Source: Gnetum montanum (lineage: Eukaryota > Streptophyta > Gnetopsida > Gnetales > Gnetaceae). Taken from it: 64,000 bases of DNA. The notes under the pieces are model-generated. The model did not search any database. It worked only from the letters and a program-made list of their open reading frames with translations, and had not been told where the DNA came from. The position numbers were made by a program, and so were the translations under genes. The stretch is taken from positions 572,094 to 636,093 of the forward strand of contig MNCI01015796.1 of NCBI GenBank assembly GCA_015680685.1, read 5' to 3'. Below, piece after piece: positions 23,548 to 34,900 of the stretch; the stretch's first letter is position 1; each line of letters opens with the position of its first letter.

Positions 23548-23745
23548 CTAGGCTCCAATTCGTATTTTTACGGGTAGCGTTGTAAGCGATCTGTACCCGC
23601 ATTGCCAAAACGTAAATGTAATACCTCTACGAAAGTTTACAAAATCGTGAGGTATAGATCGGTTACAGTAACGATTCCTTTGGAATCCTGCAGGGTAGAA
23701 AGCCTTTTAGATCCAGTCATTCATTGCCACTAATCTACTTGACCA

Positions 23746-25159
23746 ATGGATTCCTCATACGCAACCATAGCCGCAATGACCACAACTGACTCGGGTGCCA
23801 CATCTGTGAATCCCATCACCGCCGCCGGACCAACCTCTGGTGTTATAGGACCTTAGGGACCGTCGCGTCATTCGTTGAGGTTACAGGGCAAAGATCCCAT
23901 AGTTACCGTTGTGACCCCTGAGGAATACAACTTCATCTGCATTAAGATCCAGGCAAAGCTTGCCCTTAGCTGAGCTGAGATCGAGGCGAAACGAAACTTT
24001 GAGATGATCCACTGAGGGGGTCAGGATTTTACCCCTACTGCCTATGACATCATTCCTCTAACAGAACATTACCACGAAATCATAACACAATTGGTCATGG
24101 CTAAGAGTCAGGCTACTCGGGCTATGTAAGAACCTCAGAACGGGGAAGAAGAAGATGACGAATTTGCAGCCCAGTCTGAACATTCATATCATACTATGAG
24201 CCCCCATACCTACATAAATCCCCTTTTTCCTTACAACAGAGAAGCCGCTCCTCTTAATCCCGCCATGACCGTGCAAACTCAAATTCCTGTCATCCCGCAA
24301 GCCACTACGCAGCCGCTAGGGCTACAAGTGCAAATACCTCAAAATAACCTGGGGGTAGTCTCATCACCACGCGTAATCAGCATTCCGTCAATGGTCCCTG
24401 CATCCACCGCGCCTTATTTCATCCCTCAGATCCAACCCCAAACCATATCTACAACTTGCCCGGTGCAGACTTTGTCGCTGCTGCCCCCTCCAACCCAATA
24501 GATCACAGCCGTCGTGCAACCACAGACATCCCGCCAACAGCCCGCCGCGAGTCAGTGTATCATCCCCACGGCACAACATAACCAGCCTGCGGTGTATGGT
24601 GTGCAACCCTTAGCTGCACCCGCAACGCATATTCTGCAGATGATCCCACAATATCCATATCCCTATCCCGCGCAGCCGGCAGCGGCTAATCTCTCTGCTC
24701 AACCTAGTGGGTGGTGGTCTTCGCAGGCAGCTTCGTCTGCGGGGATCCCTACAGCACCACCTACCGATCAAGCCATTCCTCCATTTCCATTCCCGGGCAC
24801 CGCTCTTCCGGTTCAACCCCCCACTCCCCCTGCTCAAGTATCTTCATCTACAGGTTTGGATCAAGTGTTCTTACTTATTCAGACCCTCACCGAGAAGGTT
24901 AGACACCTTAAGGCCGCTGGCTCAAACACTATACAGATTATGGATTTCTATCAAGATGATCCTATTAGTCCAGCGGTCCTCATGTTGTTGTTGCCTCCCG
25001 GGATGTCCTTACCCCATTTCACTAAATATAATGGGGAGGGAGATCCCAACGCTCACCTGGTCATCTTCAGATCCGAATCTTTGTTGTTACAACAGTCGTC
25101 TCACACAATCATCCGTGTCTTTGCGATGTATCTGGCAGGGAAAGCCTTGGATTGGTATC
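23746..25159 (+). pseudogene. E1 gag, 5' part, cut by insertion of N
   Basis: The start ATG at 23746 reads MDSSYATIAAMTTTDSG. HSLRLQGKDP and EEYNFICIKIQAKLA align with the N gag start (RSLRLQGRDP, QYNFICIKIQADLA). A long Pro/Gln/Thr-rich region follows (24196-24850). The capsid-like segment contains FYQDDPISP, LPHFTKYNGEGDPNAHL and LAGKALDWY, where the sequence is interrupted by N exactly after target site GTATC. It resumes at 42942 with YRALPCSS. At least five in-frame stops precede the insertion, several where the N homologue has a sense codon. Confidence 0.8.
25155..25159. repeat. Target-site duplication of N (GTATC), left copy
   Basis: GTATC precedes the N 5' LTR and recurs at 42942-42946 after the N 3' LTR. 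Joining the two flanks across one copy restores the gag codons for DWYRALP. Confidence 0.9.
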
Positions 25160-25265
25160 TGAAACACCACAAAATGCGGAGCTTAGTACTTGTCCGACGC
25201 CAAACAGGACCCTGGAACTCACGAACGACGCCGGCTGCATGATCGCAACACTTAGTCTTTGCTAA

Positions 25266-25690
25266 GTACATGGTGCCAGCGTATACACTCCAGCGTATAC
25301 ACCAAGATCACACATACAGCGTATACGCCCGGCACACAGCGTATACGTCCAGCGTTTACGCCTGGCACTTCAGCGTATACGCCCGGCTCTCCGACGTACA
25401 CGCCCAGGTACTGCAGATGCACACGCTCGACGACAAGATCTCCAATGACAGCATTAAGATAACACCGAAGAGCAAGGATTGAAGCAAGTGGACATCCTTC
25501 AGCGTATACACCCAGTGTGTACGCCCAGCATCCATCAGCATATACACCCGGCGTGTACGCCCAACATTCACTAGCGTATACGCTGGGCGTGTACGCCCAG
25601 CGCTCAGCATCTCCACCTAGTTTACGCCTAGCATTTTCAGCGTATACGCCGACCTGATGCGGCGTATACGCCCAGTGTATACGCCCAGCA
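25266..25690. repeat. Array of GCGTATACGC palindromes in N 5' LTR
   Basis: About nine GCGTATAC cores and many one-base variants (GTATACGCC, GCGTGTACGC) are spread at irregular 15-40 bp intervals, upstream of the TATA box. The full motif is a perfect 10-bp palindrome usually followed by CC. The array falls in U3 and recurs in the 3' LTR at 41909-42310. Confidence 0.8.
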
Positions 25691-25774
25691 GTTGTAACAT
25701 TTTGTATATTTGTAAAGTGTATGCACCCGGTCAACGCGCCACGTGTCTCCCATCCCGAGTCTAGCATAATAACC

Positions 25775-25782
25775 TATATAAA
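25775..25782 (+). promoter_or_regulatory. TATA box of N 5' LTR
   Basis: CCTATATAAAACCCCCAT context; the 3' LTR has TATAAAA at 42398-42404 in the same context. The sense transcript of N should start about 30 bp downstream. Confidence 0.65.
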
Positions 25783-26376
25783 ACCCCCATTTTTCCACTT
25801 CATCAAGACGGTTCGCAAAATCCCGAAGCACACCAGAGAACATTTACGCTGTGCAAAAGAGCAGAGAACCTTCTTACGCTGGGAAGTCCTGCACACCGCG
25901 GATCTAGTCTCTTACGCTCCGCTCGCCCTACAAACTGACCGAGTCACCTCTGTGTACACCGGGGCTTTTCATCCACCTTGTGTTCCCACAACTACGTTAG
26001 ACCGGTGCACTGTACTCTGACTCTGTAATTCCATCGTTTCATTTGCTGCAAGTTCTTTTACATTTTTACGTCAATTTGGCCCACGCCTCGTTTACGTCTG
26101 TTTATGCTCACGCTTCGTTTGCATCCGTTTACGTTTCACGCTGCTTTTGCTGTTTACGCCTGCATGCCGCTTATGCATAACCCAACGTATAGCATTTTGC
26201 GTACGCGCGAGGAAATCCTTGTCTGATCCGCGTGCGGACCACCCAAAGTACTCTGCCTCCGTTGCATTCCAGCTTGCCCTCAGGTGAAGGCAGGGTCTTC
26301 TGTACCCATCCCGCGATCCCACGGCCTCTGTTTTCCCTTCCAGCCGGAGATCGACGATTTCAGGCAATATAGAAAT

Positions 26377-26395
26377 TGGCGCTAGAAGGAGGGCC
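26377..26395 (+). promoter_or_regulatory. N primer binding site
   Basis: TTGGCGCTAGAAGGAGGGC, five bases after the LTR end. It is nearly identical to the E1 site, which confirms that both elements use the same primer tRNA class. Confidence 0.7.
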
Positions 26396-27248
26396 TCCTT
26401 AAAACTCTTACCCGCAACTCCCAGCGTATACGCTGCTAAGCGTCTACGCCGCTAACGGTACGCTGCCCCAACTTCCCCAGCGTTTACGCTGTCCGGTCCG
26501 AAAACCCAACTCACAATTGTCCAGCGTATACGCTGCACAACGTTTACGTTCTTAAAAAAAACTTGCTCTCCTACATCTTTGTTTTAAGTTCATCTGTTTT
26601 ATGCTCTACTGTTAACGTTGCAACCTGTTTTACGCGCCTGTCCTTACGCCGGAGTCGGCCTTTACGCTGAACCCATTTCATACTGTGAACTGTTTACACT
26701 GTGAATTTTACGCTGCAAATTGTTTACGCTGCAACCCATTGTACACTCGCCTGCTTTGCGCTTTCTGTTTTACGCTCTGGCCTGTTTTACGCTGAGCTTG
26801 TGTTTACGCTGAGTTTGTCATGTTTGTCTATTTTACGCTAAACACCAGTTTTACTCTAAGTGGTACTTTACGCTGCAACTTATCTTACATTCTTGTGTTA
26901 CACTGATCACCTCTTTTACGCTGTACGCTGCTCCCTGTCTTACGCTCTTATTTTACGCCGTCCCACTTTACGCTGATCCATCCTGTGCCTTATACGCTTT
27001 CCAGCGTATACGCTGCCCATATACGCTGTATACACTGCACATTGTATACGCTGTATACGCTGATACCATACGCTGTCCTTTGAAGCGTATACACTGCACG
27101 CCACATTACAGAGCAACTTCGCATTTCCAGACTTAGTCCTATCGGTGACATAGCATCACGAACCCTTCAAACAACGCCGCTCTCATCGCCCAGACCACCG
27201 CCATGGACACCATAGCTGTCCANTGCTCTCATCGCCCAGACCACCGCC
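26396..27248 (+). other. N leader, dense in TTTACGCTG/GCGTATACGC motifs
   Basis: No ORF is supported. Between about 26420 and 27080 the heptamer ACGCTGN and its variants (TTTACGCTG, TTACGCC, GTATACGCTG) recur roughly every 20 bases, which is far above what the base composition would give. This is the 5' untranslated leader between PBS and gag. Confidence 0.65.
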
Positions 27249-27268
27249 ATGGACACCATAGCTGTCCA
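27179..27268. other. Single-N join with duplicated flanks (assembly artefact)
   Basis: 27179-27222 is repeated exactly at 27225-27268 around an N at 27223. The duplication includes the gag start codon, so only one of the two ATG contexts is likely to exist in the genome. Confidence 0.8.
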
Positions 27269-30200
27269 ACAACCCGTCGCACAACACCCAGGAATGCAAC
27301 CCACAGCAGGTCCCCGTCGATCCCTAAGGCTGCAAGGGAGGGACCCAGCCTCTAACATCATTACCCAGGACCAGTACAACTTTATTTGTATTAAGATACA
27401 AGCTGACCTGGCTGTTGATCAAGCTGAACTGGAGGTGAAGAGGCAGTTTGAGTTGTATTACAGGGTGGAACGAGAGTTCATCCCTTCCTCGTACGACGTA
27501 ATTCCCGTTCCTGAACAATATTCAGAACTCATCACACAACTTCTCCTTCAAAGGAACAATTCGTTGGACCAGCCCGCATTGGAGCCCCAACCAGAGGATG
27601 AGGATGGATTTGCCACTCAATCCGGGCAAGGAGAGTCGTACCATACCTTAAGCCCTCAAGCACAGGTCAACCCCATCTTCCATCCTGGCACAGGGGAACT
27701 CATGCCCTTGCAACACCTTAGATTCGTCCAGGCTCAACAGCTACCGCCGGAAATAGCAGCACTAGTCCATGTCCCTCTTCCGAGTGATCCCCAACCCAAC
27801 ACCTTCCCACTTGCGCTCATCCCCACAGCTGCGGTGGGCCCATCCTCACAAGTGCACCCACCTTTGGATAACCTGGGGCCAATACTCCCACCAAGGATGA
27901 TAGGGATGCCACACGTGATTCCGGCATCCACATCCGCCCACTTCATACCACACGTCCAAGCACATACAGTTCCCCAAACAACCGTGACCCAACAGGGAGT
28001 CCCCGCCCATAACGTGGCGGGGCAATGGCCAGCAAGGGGAGCGTCATCGCACCAAGTTCCCCATCCCCATGCACCACCCCACACAGTCCCACCAGCAAAT
28101 GTGCCCCAAGCACAACCCCAGCCACAGCAACAACAACAACAACATTTTCCCTACAACGTGTCATCCTTAGCACCGCCCATTGTGAATTTTCCGCAAGCCC
28201 AACCACTGACCGTGCAACTTTCAGCCCTTCAACCTAACATGCAACAATCTAGCTTGTACAGTATACCGCAACCCCAAGCCACCGCGTCACCGAGCGCCCA
28301 AGACTGTGCGAACGCCAAAAAGATAATGCAAGAGCTTACTGAAGAGGTAAAACGCCTCAAAACGGCCACTGAGGGAGAGTTGAAGGTAGTGGATTTCTAC
28401 AACGATGACCCTATCAGCTCTTCGGTCCCACCTCTAACCTTACCGAAAGGTGTCCCCTTGCCCACGTTAACCAAGTACAACGGGGAGACTGATCCCAATG
28501 CGCACCTTATAACATTCTAGCTAGAATGCGCACTGCTCCAGGCTTGGCCCCACTCCATCCTTCGAGTATTTCCCATGTCCCTCGCAAGGAGAGCACTCGA
28601 CTGGTACCGGGCCCTGCCTAGGAACTCTATTTTTTCTTTAGACGATCTTTCATGTCAGTTTGTAACCCGGTTCAAGTACAACTTGAAACCCGAGGCCACG
28701 CTGGACAGCCTCATGCAGATCAAGCAAGCACCGCTTGAACCTACGCAGAAGTTTATTCAGAGATGGAGTGTGGTTGTCAACGAGCTGCACGAACCAATCT
28801 CTCCAACCTATTTGCTTACAATTTTGAAGGGGGCTGTCAACGATTTTTTTAAGTCCAAACTTTATTACCTCAACGCACGTGATGTGAATCAGGCATTTTT
28901 ACAGATCAGAAACATAGAGGAAGCGGCTCAAAACAGCCATGACCCGGCATACTTGGCCTTCAAAAATCAACATACTAAAAAGGATAAAGAGAAGGCCAAG
29001 ACAACTATAGCAGCAATAGCGGGAACCCAGCAAACGAACACCACACATCAACAAAGACCGCCCGCAACCACCACTAACTACTATCAGCCCGCTCCCACAA
29101 CAACCCCAGAGTCATCACCACAGAACCCGACGAATCGTGCGTGTAATTTCGAGAGGAAGGAACCCTCTTAGTACACGCCTTTGCCGATGAAACCGTCTTA
29201 GCTCTTTGACCAACTCTTAAAGGCTGGGTTGATGCAACAGAAGCAATTATCCCCTGCGGCCATCCAAAGGCACGAACGATTCTGCCAACTCATACAGAAC
29301 CCAAGCCTAGCAACGCCAGATGAGCCGCCCATGCCCAAAGGATTTAGGATGGATCGCTTCTGCGACTACCATCAACGCAACCGGCACGGAACGGATTACT
29401 GCTTCACCCTGAAACAGGATATCTAGCAGATGATTGATGATTGCAAAATCACTTTTGATGGGGCTAACCCCATCCAACCGCAAAATCAAACCATGGGGAT
29501 GTACAAAGACCCCCTGAATACTAAAGAGGCAGCATACGTAATTGACGTAATCTATTGTGACGATGATTCCGACACACCCCGTATCAACACCATCTACCCC
29601 GAAAATAAGCAGGAAACACTTGGCAAGCCATTCGTGGTTCAGATTCCTCCCGCTGCGTCCGCACCTGCATCTCAACCATCCCACGCCCCGCAGCGGCCAT
29701 ACGTAGTCCGAGTGCCCCCGACCGTGCCCAACCCCAACATCACGATGTGCCAAAAACCATATGTGGTGCGCATCCCTCCGGTCAATCCCGTGGATACACC
29801 AACCCCTCATGCTCGGCCTACCCCTTTCATAGTCCGAGTACCACCTGCCGTTGCAACAACGGAGGTCCAACCTCCACCGAGACCAACCCCGTACGTCATC
29901 AGGATACCTGGACAGATTCCTGCCCAATCATATCCCACCGTCCACCCGCAACCCCGTCCGGCTCCATACGTAGTAAAAGTCCCAGGGCAATCCCAAGCTC
30001 CGAGGCCAATTCCACCTCCGTGTAACACACGAGAACGCCTGGCGGACAGGCTTACACGTGAGCGCATGGAGAAGGAACGCCAATGGCTAGCCATGGGGCC
30101 ACCCAAACCAACTCCACTTAACTCTATGCCCATGTCATCATCCAATGGTCGACCGAACATGGACAGCAACGGTGAGTCATCCAAAACTCAAGAACCGTAT

Positions 30201-30350
30201 AAAACGGCAGGTTCTAATAATAACGACAAACCACCAAAACACGAAATAAAACTATTGGGTCCAATGGAACCAGTCACTACTAATAAAAACGCCCCTGACA
30301 GTAAAGATTTTGCAACGGCCCTGACACAAGTCACTCAAGCCCTAAAATAG
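27249..30350 (+). pseudogene. N gag with Tat-type zinc finger and Pro-rich repeats
   Basis: Gag packages the RNA. The frame from MDTIAVQQPVAQHP runs 423 codons to a TAG at 28518, then reopens. Segments: Pro/Gln-rich N-terminal half; capsid-like KVVDFYNDDPISS, LTKYNGETDPNAHL, then LARRALDWYRALP (28590) and FVTRFKYNLKPEATLDSL. A basic linker follows (about 28970). The zinc-binding segment FCDYHQRNRHGTDYCFTLK lies at 29360-29415. Next come six copies of a P-Y/F-V-V-R-V/I-P-P repeat (29625-29990), and finally a coiled tail ending ATALTQVTQALK. Five stops split the frame; for one (29425) the E1 homologue has CAA, so it is a point mutation. Confidence 0.8.
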
Positions 30351-30373
30351 AAAAACACCTCACCTCGTTAAGC

Positions 30374-31329
30374 TTGTATGACTTGGTACTAACGTCCCAG
30401 ACTCATCGAGAAGCTCTGGTGCGCAGGCTCACATCGATCCCGGTCATTGAGGACTTGCCCCCCAACGAACTTGCCATCCACACGGTAATGTACCCATCTC
30501 ACGAGGTCAGTCCTAAGCCCTTGAGCTTCCACGATGATAGCATCAAAGTGGACAAGAAGACAAGCGAGACAACAACAATCCCTATGTTCATAACTATACA
30601 TGTAAACCAATTCAAAATACATAGGGTACATGTAGATGATGGGGCAGCCACCAACGTCATACCGTATCCTGTCATTGAACAATTGGGGCTCACCGACTTG
30701 ATCAAATCCACCACAACCACATGCTTAAAGTCCTTCAGTGGGTCACGCGTGCTAGTCAAGGGCACAATAACCCTAGACTTTGTAGCGGGAGACCAGTTCC
30801 CCACATCCGCTGACTTCCTTGTCATCGATGAAATGCCAGGATTCAACCTAATATTAGGAAGACCCTGGCTAGCCCAACTGAGAGCTGTGTCCTCCCTTAT
30901 ACATCAGGAGATTCGCCTACCCTACGAGGGTGGTGAAATCGTCATACATGGGGAAGCAGCCCCTCCCCTCATTTCATCGCACACAGACGAGGACCGAGGC
31001 TCCCAAGTTGAACTCGACAAGCCTGGCCAAAAGGACTCAAACAAAACGTAATTGGTGGGTAGTAACCTTCGAATACAGAACAAGAGCCTGAAGCTGAAAC
31101 ACTTGCGTTTAACACTGTACACGCGTCACCTCATGAAAAAAACAACATAGAAACAACAACTGACATCGAAGCACCTAAAAATCTCGATACCGAAAACATT
31201 CTAACGGACGTCTCCTAGACTGAATTGCCATTCAACGTGATCAGTGAAGGGGACGGAGAATACAAAATTATACCGGTCGATACACTCCCTGATAAAAAAA
31301 TGAAGAAAATCAAGAAACAACTAAAATAA
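30374..31329 (+). pseudogene. N aspartic protease and gag-pro C-terminus
   Basis: A frameshift separates it from gag near 30350. VHVDDGAATNVIPYPVI at about 30627-30680 holds the active-site D-D-G-A, and FNLILGRPWLAQLRA at about 30843 is the conserved C-terminal protease motif. E1 has the same D-D-G-A, so this is a family feature and not decay. A second frameshift near 31050 moves the C-terminal acidic tail to another frame that ends MKKIKKQLK then TAA at 31327-31329, matching VKAIKKQLRISD in E1. Unlike most gypsy elements, RT does not follow; the antisense gene does. Confidence 0.8.
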
Positions 31330-31334
31330 AACGC

Positions 31335-31690
31335 GCCAACGTTCGGAACGACGTTAAACTACGAACAGTCTGAAACGACGTTAAACTATAACTCATCCGA
31401 AATGACGCTAAACTACGATAAAACCCAAAAACACAGAGAAATAATAATAAACAACAAAAACAACCAAAAATTATTTTTTTACACTCTTTGTCCAGAAAGA
31501 CGTTAAACAATCATGTCCGCGATGACATAAAACTAGCCACGATCAGAAATGGTCAGTCAACTACAGAATATCCGCCATGACATATTACTCGTCTGCGTTG
31601 GGGCCCGAAATGGCCTTAAACTACGCATTGGGGCCCGAAATGGCCTTAAATTACGCATTGGGGCCCGAAATGGCCTTAAACTAGTGCAAA
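31335..31690 (+). repeat. TAAACT cassettes after N gag-pro
   Basis: About eight units of a degenerate motif GA(C/A)GNYNTAAACTA. The last three are near-identical 30-bp tandem copies starting GGGGCCCGAAATGGCCTTAA (31601-31690), in which GGCC repeats could pair as a small stem before TTAAACT. Confidence 0.7.
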
Positions 31691-31921
31691 TCTTGTTCCC
31701 CTGTTTACATATCGTTTATCATTACTTCTGTGCATTGCATTTAAACAGAAAAGCGAACCCAAAAATACTTTAGTATCATGTCGTATGTGCAAAAAACTTA
31801 AAAACAAAACAAAAAAAATATTTTATTCATGCCATATTTTACAATCGTTCCTGTTGTGTTCAACATTTTTCAATTACAATTCCTGTGTCAAACAGCAAAA
31901 ACCACAAAAACTACAAAAACA

Positions 31922-34900
31922 CTAAGCGTCCGTGACAGGAGGATCATCTACTTTAGAGCCACTAGTGTCGGGGACCCCTGCTCCACTGGGGCCAGCCTCG
32001 TGAGTATCATCGCCACCCTCATGCTGAGAACACCAAAAACAAATAACCAACACAAAATAAGCATATGCTAAACATTTTAAACATTATCCGATAAATTAAC
32101 TTCATAAAAACAAAATGTTTACCATAGGGGATCCCCCCAAGCCAAACTCCAGCCGACGAAGGATTTCTTCCTCGGGAACGCTGGCCCAATCTGTTTCGTC
32201 CAGGCCTAAGTCAACGTTTGCCAAAGCCTTGCCTTTGTCGACCACTGACCAGGTAGGGCGTTTCAGAGGAAATTCACCTACCGACACCTCCCCAGAAGCA
32301 GTTGTGATGACCCTCTTAGGCGATTCCATCTCCATAGTTGTGTTGTGGGCAAAGGTATCGAAGGCGGAATGCAAACCCAAGCCCTCCACAAACATCTCCA
32401 GTTTCGGCTTTTCAATAGATACCTCTTTCAGTGACTTCTTGTACTGATGTTTATGGTTCTTCTCATCCTAACCCCACTTGCGAACCTTGGAAGTGAAAGC
32501 CTTCCAATCTTGACACTTAAGGTTCAGAAGATCAATTTGAGCTTTGCATTCCGCTATTCTCCGAGTCAGTGATGCATGGCGATTCAGAAGGTTCCAATAC
32601 CTGGTGTACGTAATCTCAGAGGTTCGCCAAGAACGATCTCCACTTAGTCTAGCAGCGGCAAACTCATATCGAGCCTTTAAATCGTCACGCTCCTCTGTTA
32701 CAGCAGAGACTTCCTTTTCCTTTGCCTGTACTTGTAGCCACAACTGTTCAACAGAACGCCTACAAGTCCACAACGACTTGGCATTGTGTGCAAGGCTTTC
32801 TGCAACCCCTTCATAAACAGACCTTGGCACCTGTTCTACTTCTGGGGAGAGTGTAGTTAGGCTTTCCATACTGATGCCCTCAGAGGGATCCCATCTTAGT
32901 TTAGCGCCTACCCACACAGAGAACACGAACATTAAAACGGTACACGTAAGACACGAAGCTCCTAATCTTTAAATGATTCATACCTATATCAGGATGGACT
33001 TCCTGGAGATGTTCAACGACTTCTTTCGCGATCCCATCCACAAAATCTGACTTATTTGGCATCTCTGACCAAATAAGCGGCTGACGGGTAGGGGAAGAAC
33101 TAACCTCAGTGGTCCCCTCAGGGGGAACTGTCTGCATGGGAACGTCCAACCGTACCGTCCTGGTATCGCTGCCTTCATCTAAGCTAAAAACACGAAAATA
33201 AATAAAGAAAATAAAAAAAGAGTAGGAGTCACAATTAATATAATAAAAACCAACTAAAAGCGAAGACATACCCTGATCCTTGTCACCTTCTTGGGGAACG
33301 CCCAAATCCAAGTCACCCTTGAGGAAGCTACTGAACATTTGGTTGATAGCGTCCGGGTCATCTAAAGGTTCACGGTCAGTAGTCCTCTCTGTTAATAGCT
33401 CCGTTCCCCTGCCTTGGCTCTTCTCCGGGCTTTCCTCCTCATTGTTTTTCTCAGTACGAGTATCCTCCTCCTCTCTGATGGTTTCTAACGCCTGCTTCCT
33501 CACTTCATCAAATTAAAAACAATAACGACACGTAAGCAATTGAAGTAAGGGTTATAAATGAACGAAAACGATGCAATAACAAGAGGATGAGCTTCGCTTA
33601 CCAGGTATCTTGAAGCGTATCCGCTTCACGTGTGGCTGGTTTATCTCGGCGACTTCCTCTGTGGTGCGTTCGGGTCTTTTCAACTTTGACTTGGCTTTGC
33701 CAATAGTCTCTTTAATAACCCACTCTGCTTGTCTGGCGGTTAAAGGTACATCCGCTGGCTCCACCCCCAGACTGTCCCGTGTGTGGATGGAACCACCAGA
33801 TGATCCTCCTGTGGTAACAGACACGGACTCATCGATACCTTCTGGGGCATCCTGGGACTTGGCAGTCGTGTACAAGTGTTTGACCCACGGGCGGGATAGT
33901 TGATCCCGATCCCGTAGGACAAACTTGTTGTCCGCACGCACCACAAGAAACTCGGAAAAACAGCGAAGATAGCCGGTGAAGAAGGCAAAAGTGAAGTGTG
34001 ATTGTGCTTCGATATTCGAGCGCAACCGCACTATCTCCTTATGCATACCCGCCAACAAAAACTGAGCCCAGTTATACCGCATGCCAGTTTGTAAGATACT
34101 TCGCATGATGCGCACCGCCTCAACCCCAAAACTCCGCACCTGAGAAAGGGTTTTGGGAAACACCCATGCTCGAAACAGGGGATACAGTTCGTTCACCTCA
34201 ACAACCTTTGCCTTCCCCTGCATTGAGAACCCCTTGGTGCTTTTTGTCACACCAAGCAAAGACTCCAGTTCACAGATCGTTTGGAGCTCTTTGTGAGACC
34301 TATCCAACACTACGGGTAGGCCATCTGTCAGCATGCCAAATAAGTTAGAAAAGAATACGGGCAACAGATGAAACACCACCTTGACACCCTTAATCCGGGT
34401 GCTGTACTGAGAGACAGACTCATTGAAAGAGTCCACGATCCCTATCATTTCCCCAATTGAGACATTAGGGCTTGGCGTCATAAAAATTTCTAGGAGGCCT
34501 GCGTCATCCAAGCAACGGGTGAGGGAAGGCGGAGCACGCTTACGCAGCCACTTCTGCGCTTTTGCTACCTCCCCGAACTTCATTGACAAAGTTGTCTCAG
34601 TTCAGCCTGTTGTCACGGGATCCCCACCGGAAGGTACATCAACTGTTAAAGCAAGTTAAAACGACCACATCAACCTCCTGACCGCAAAATAGTTAAACAA
34701 ATCCACTAACGCATTTAATACATGCTATTACTCACCGTTAGTGGCAAATTTGGAAGTGCTGCCAAAGCTGTGAGGAAAGACTGGCCCCTGATCTGTCCAG
34801 TCTTCATGGAGCCACCCACGAGCCTTACACATCGCAAAGGCCCTGGAAAACTGGTTATGGAAACGGACCATTGAACCCTTCGTCTGAGCTAGTACGGCCC

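Larger units (their letters stand above)
25160..26371 (+). repeat. N 5' LTR
   Basis: It starts TGAAACACCACAAAATGCGG. It matches 41795-42941; the 3' copy lacks about 58 bp present here near 26003-26070. TATATAAA is at 25775-25782. The end reads ...GGCAATATA, where the 3' LTR reads ...GGTGGTACA, so the terminal CA has mutated in this copy. Confidence 0.85.

Noticed and set aside
25252-25767. Minus-strand ORF of 171 codons rich in Tyr-Thr and Val-Tyr-Ala repeats in the N LTR
   Set aside because: It is the translation of the GCGTATACGC palindrome array; the repeat explains both the length and the odd composition.
27734-28206. Minus-strand Gly/Trp- and Val-rich ORFs opposite N gag
   Set aside because: They are composition shadows of the Pro/Gln-rich gag coding strand.
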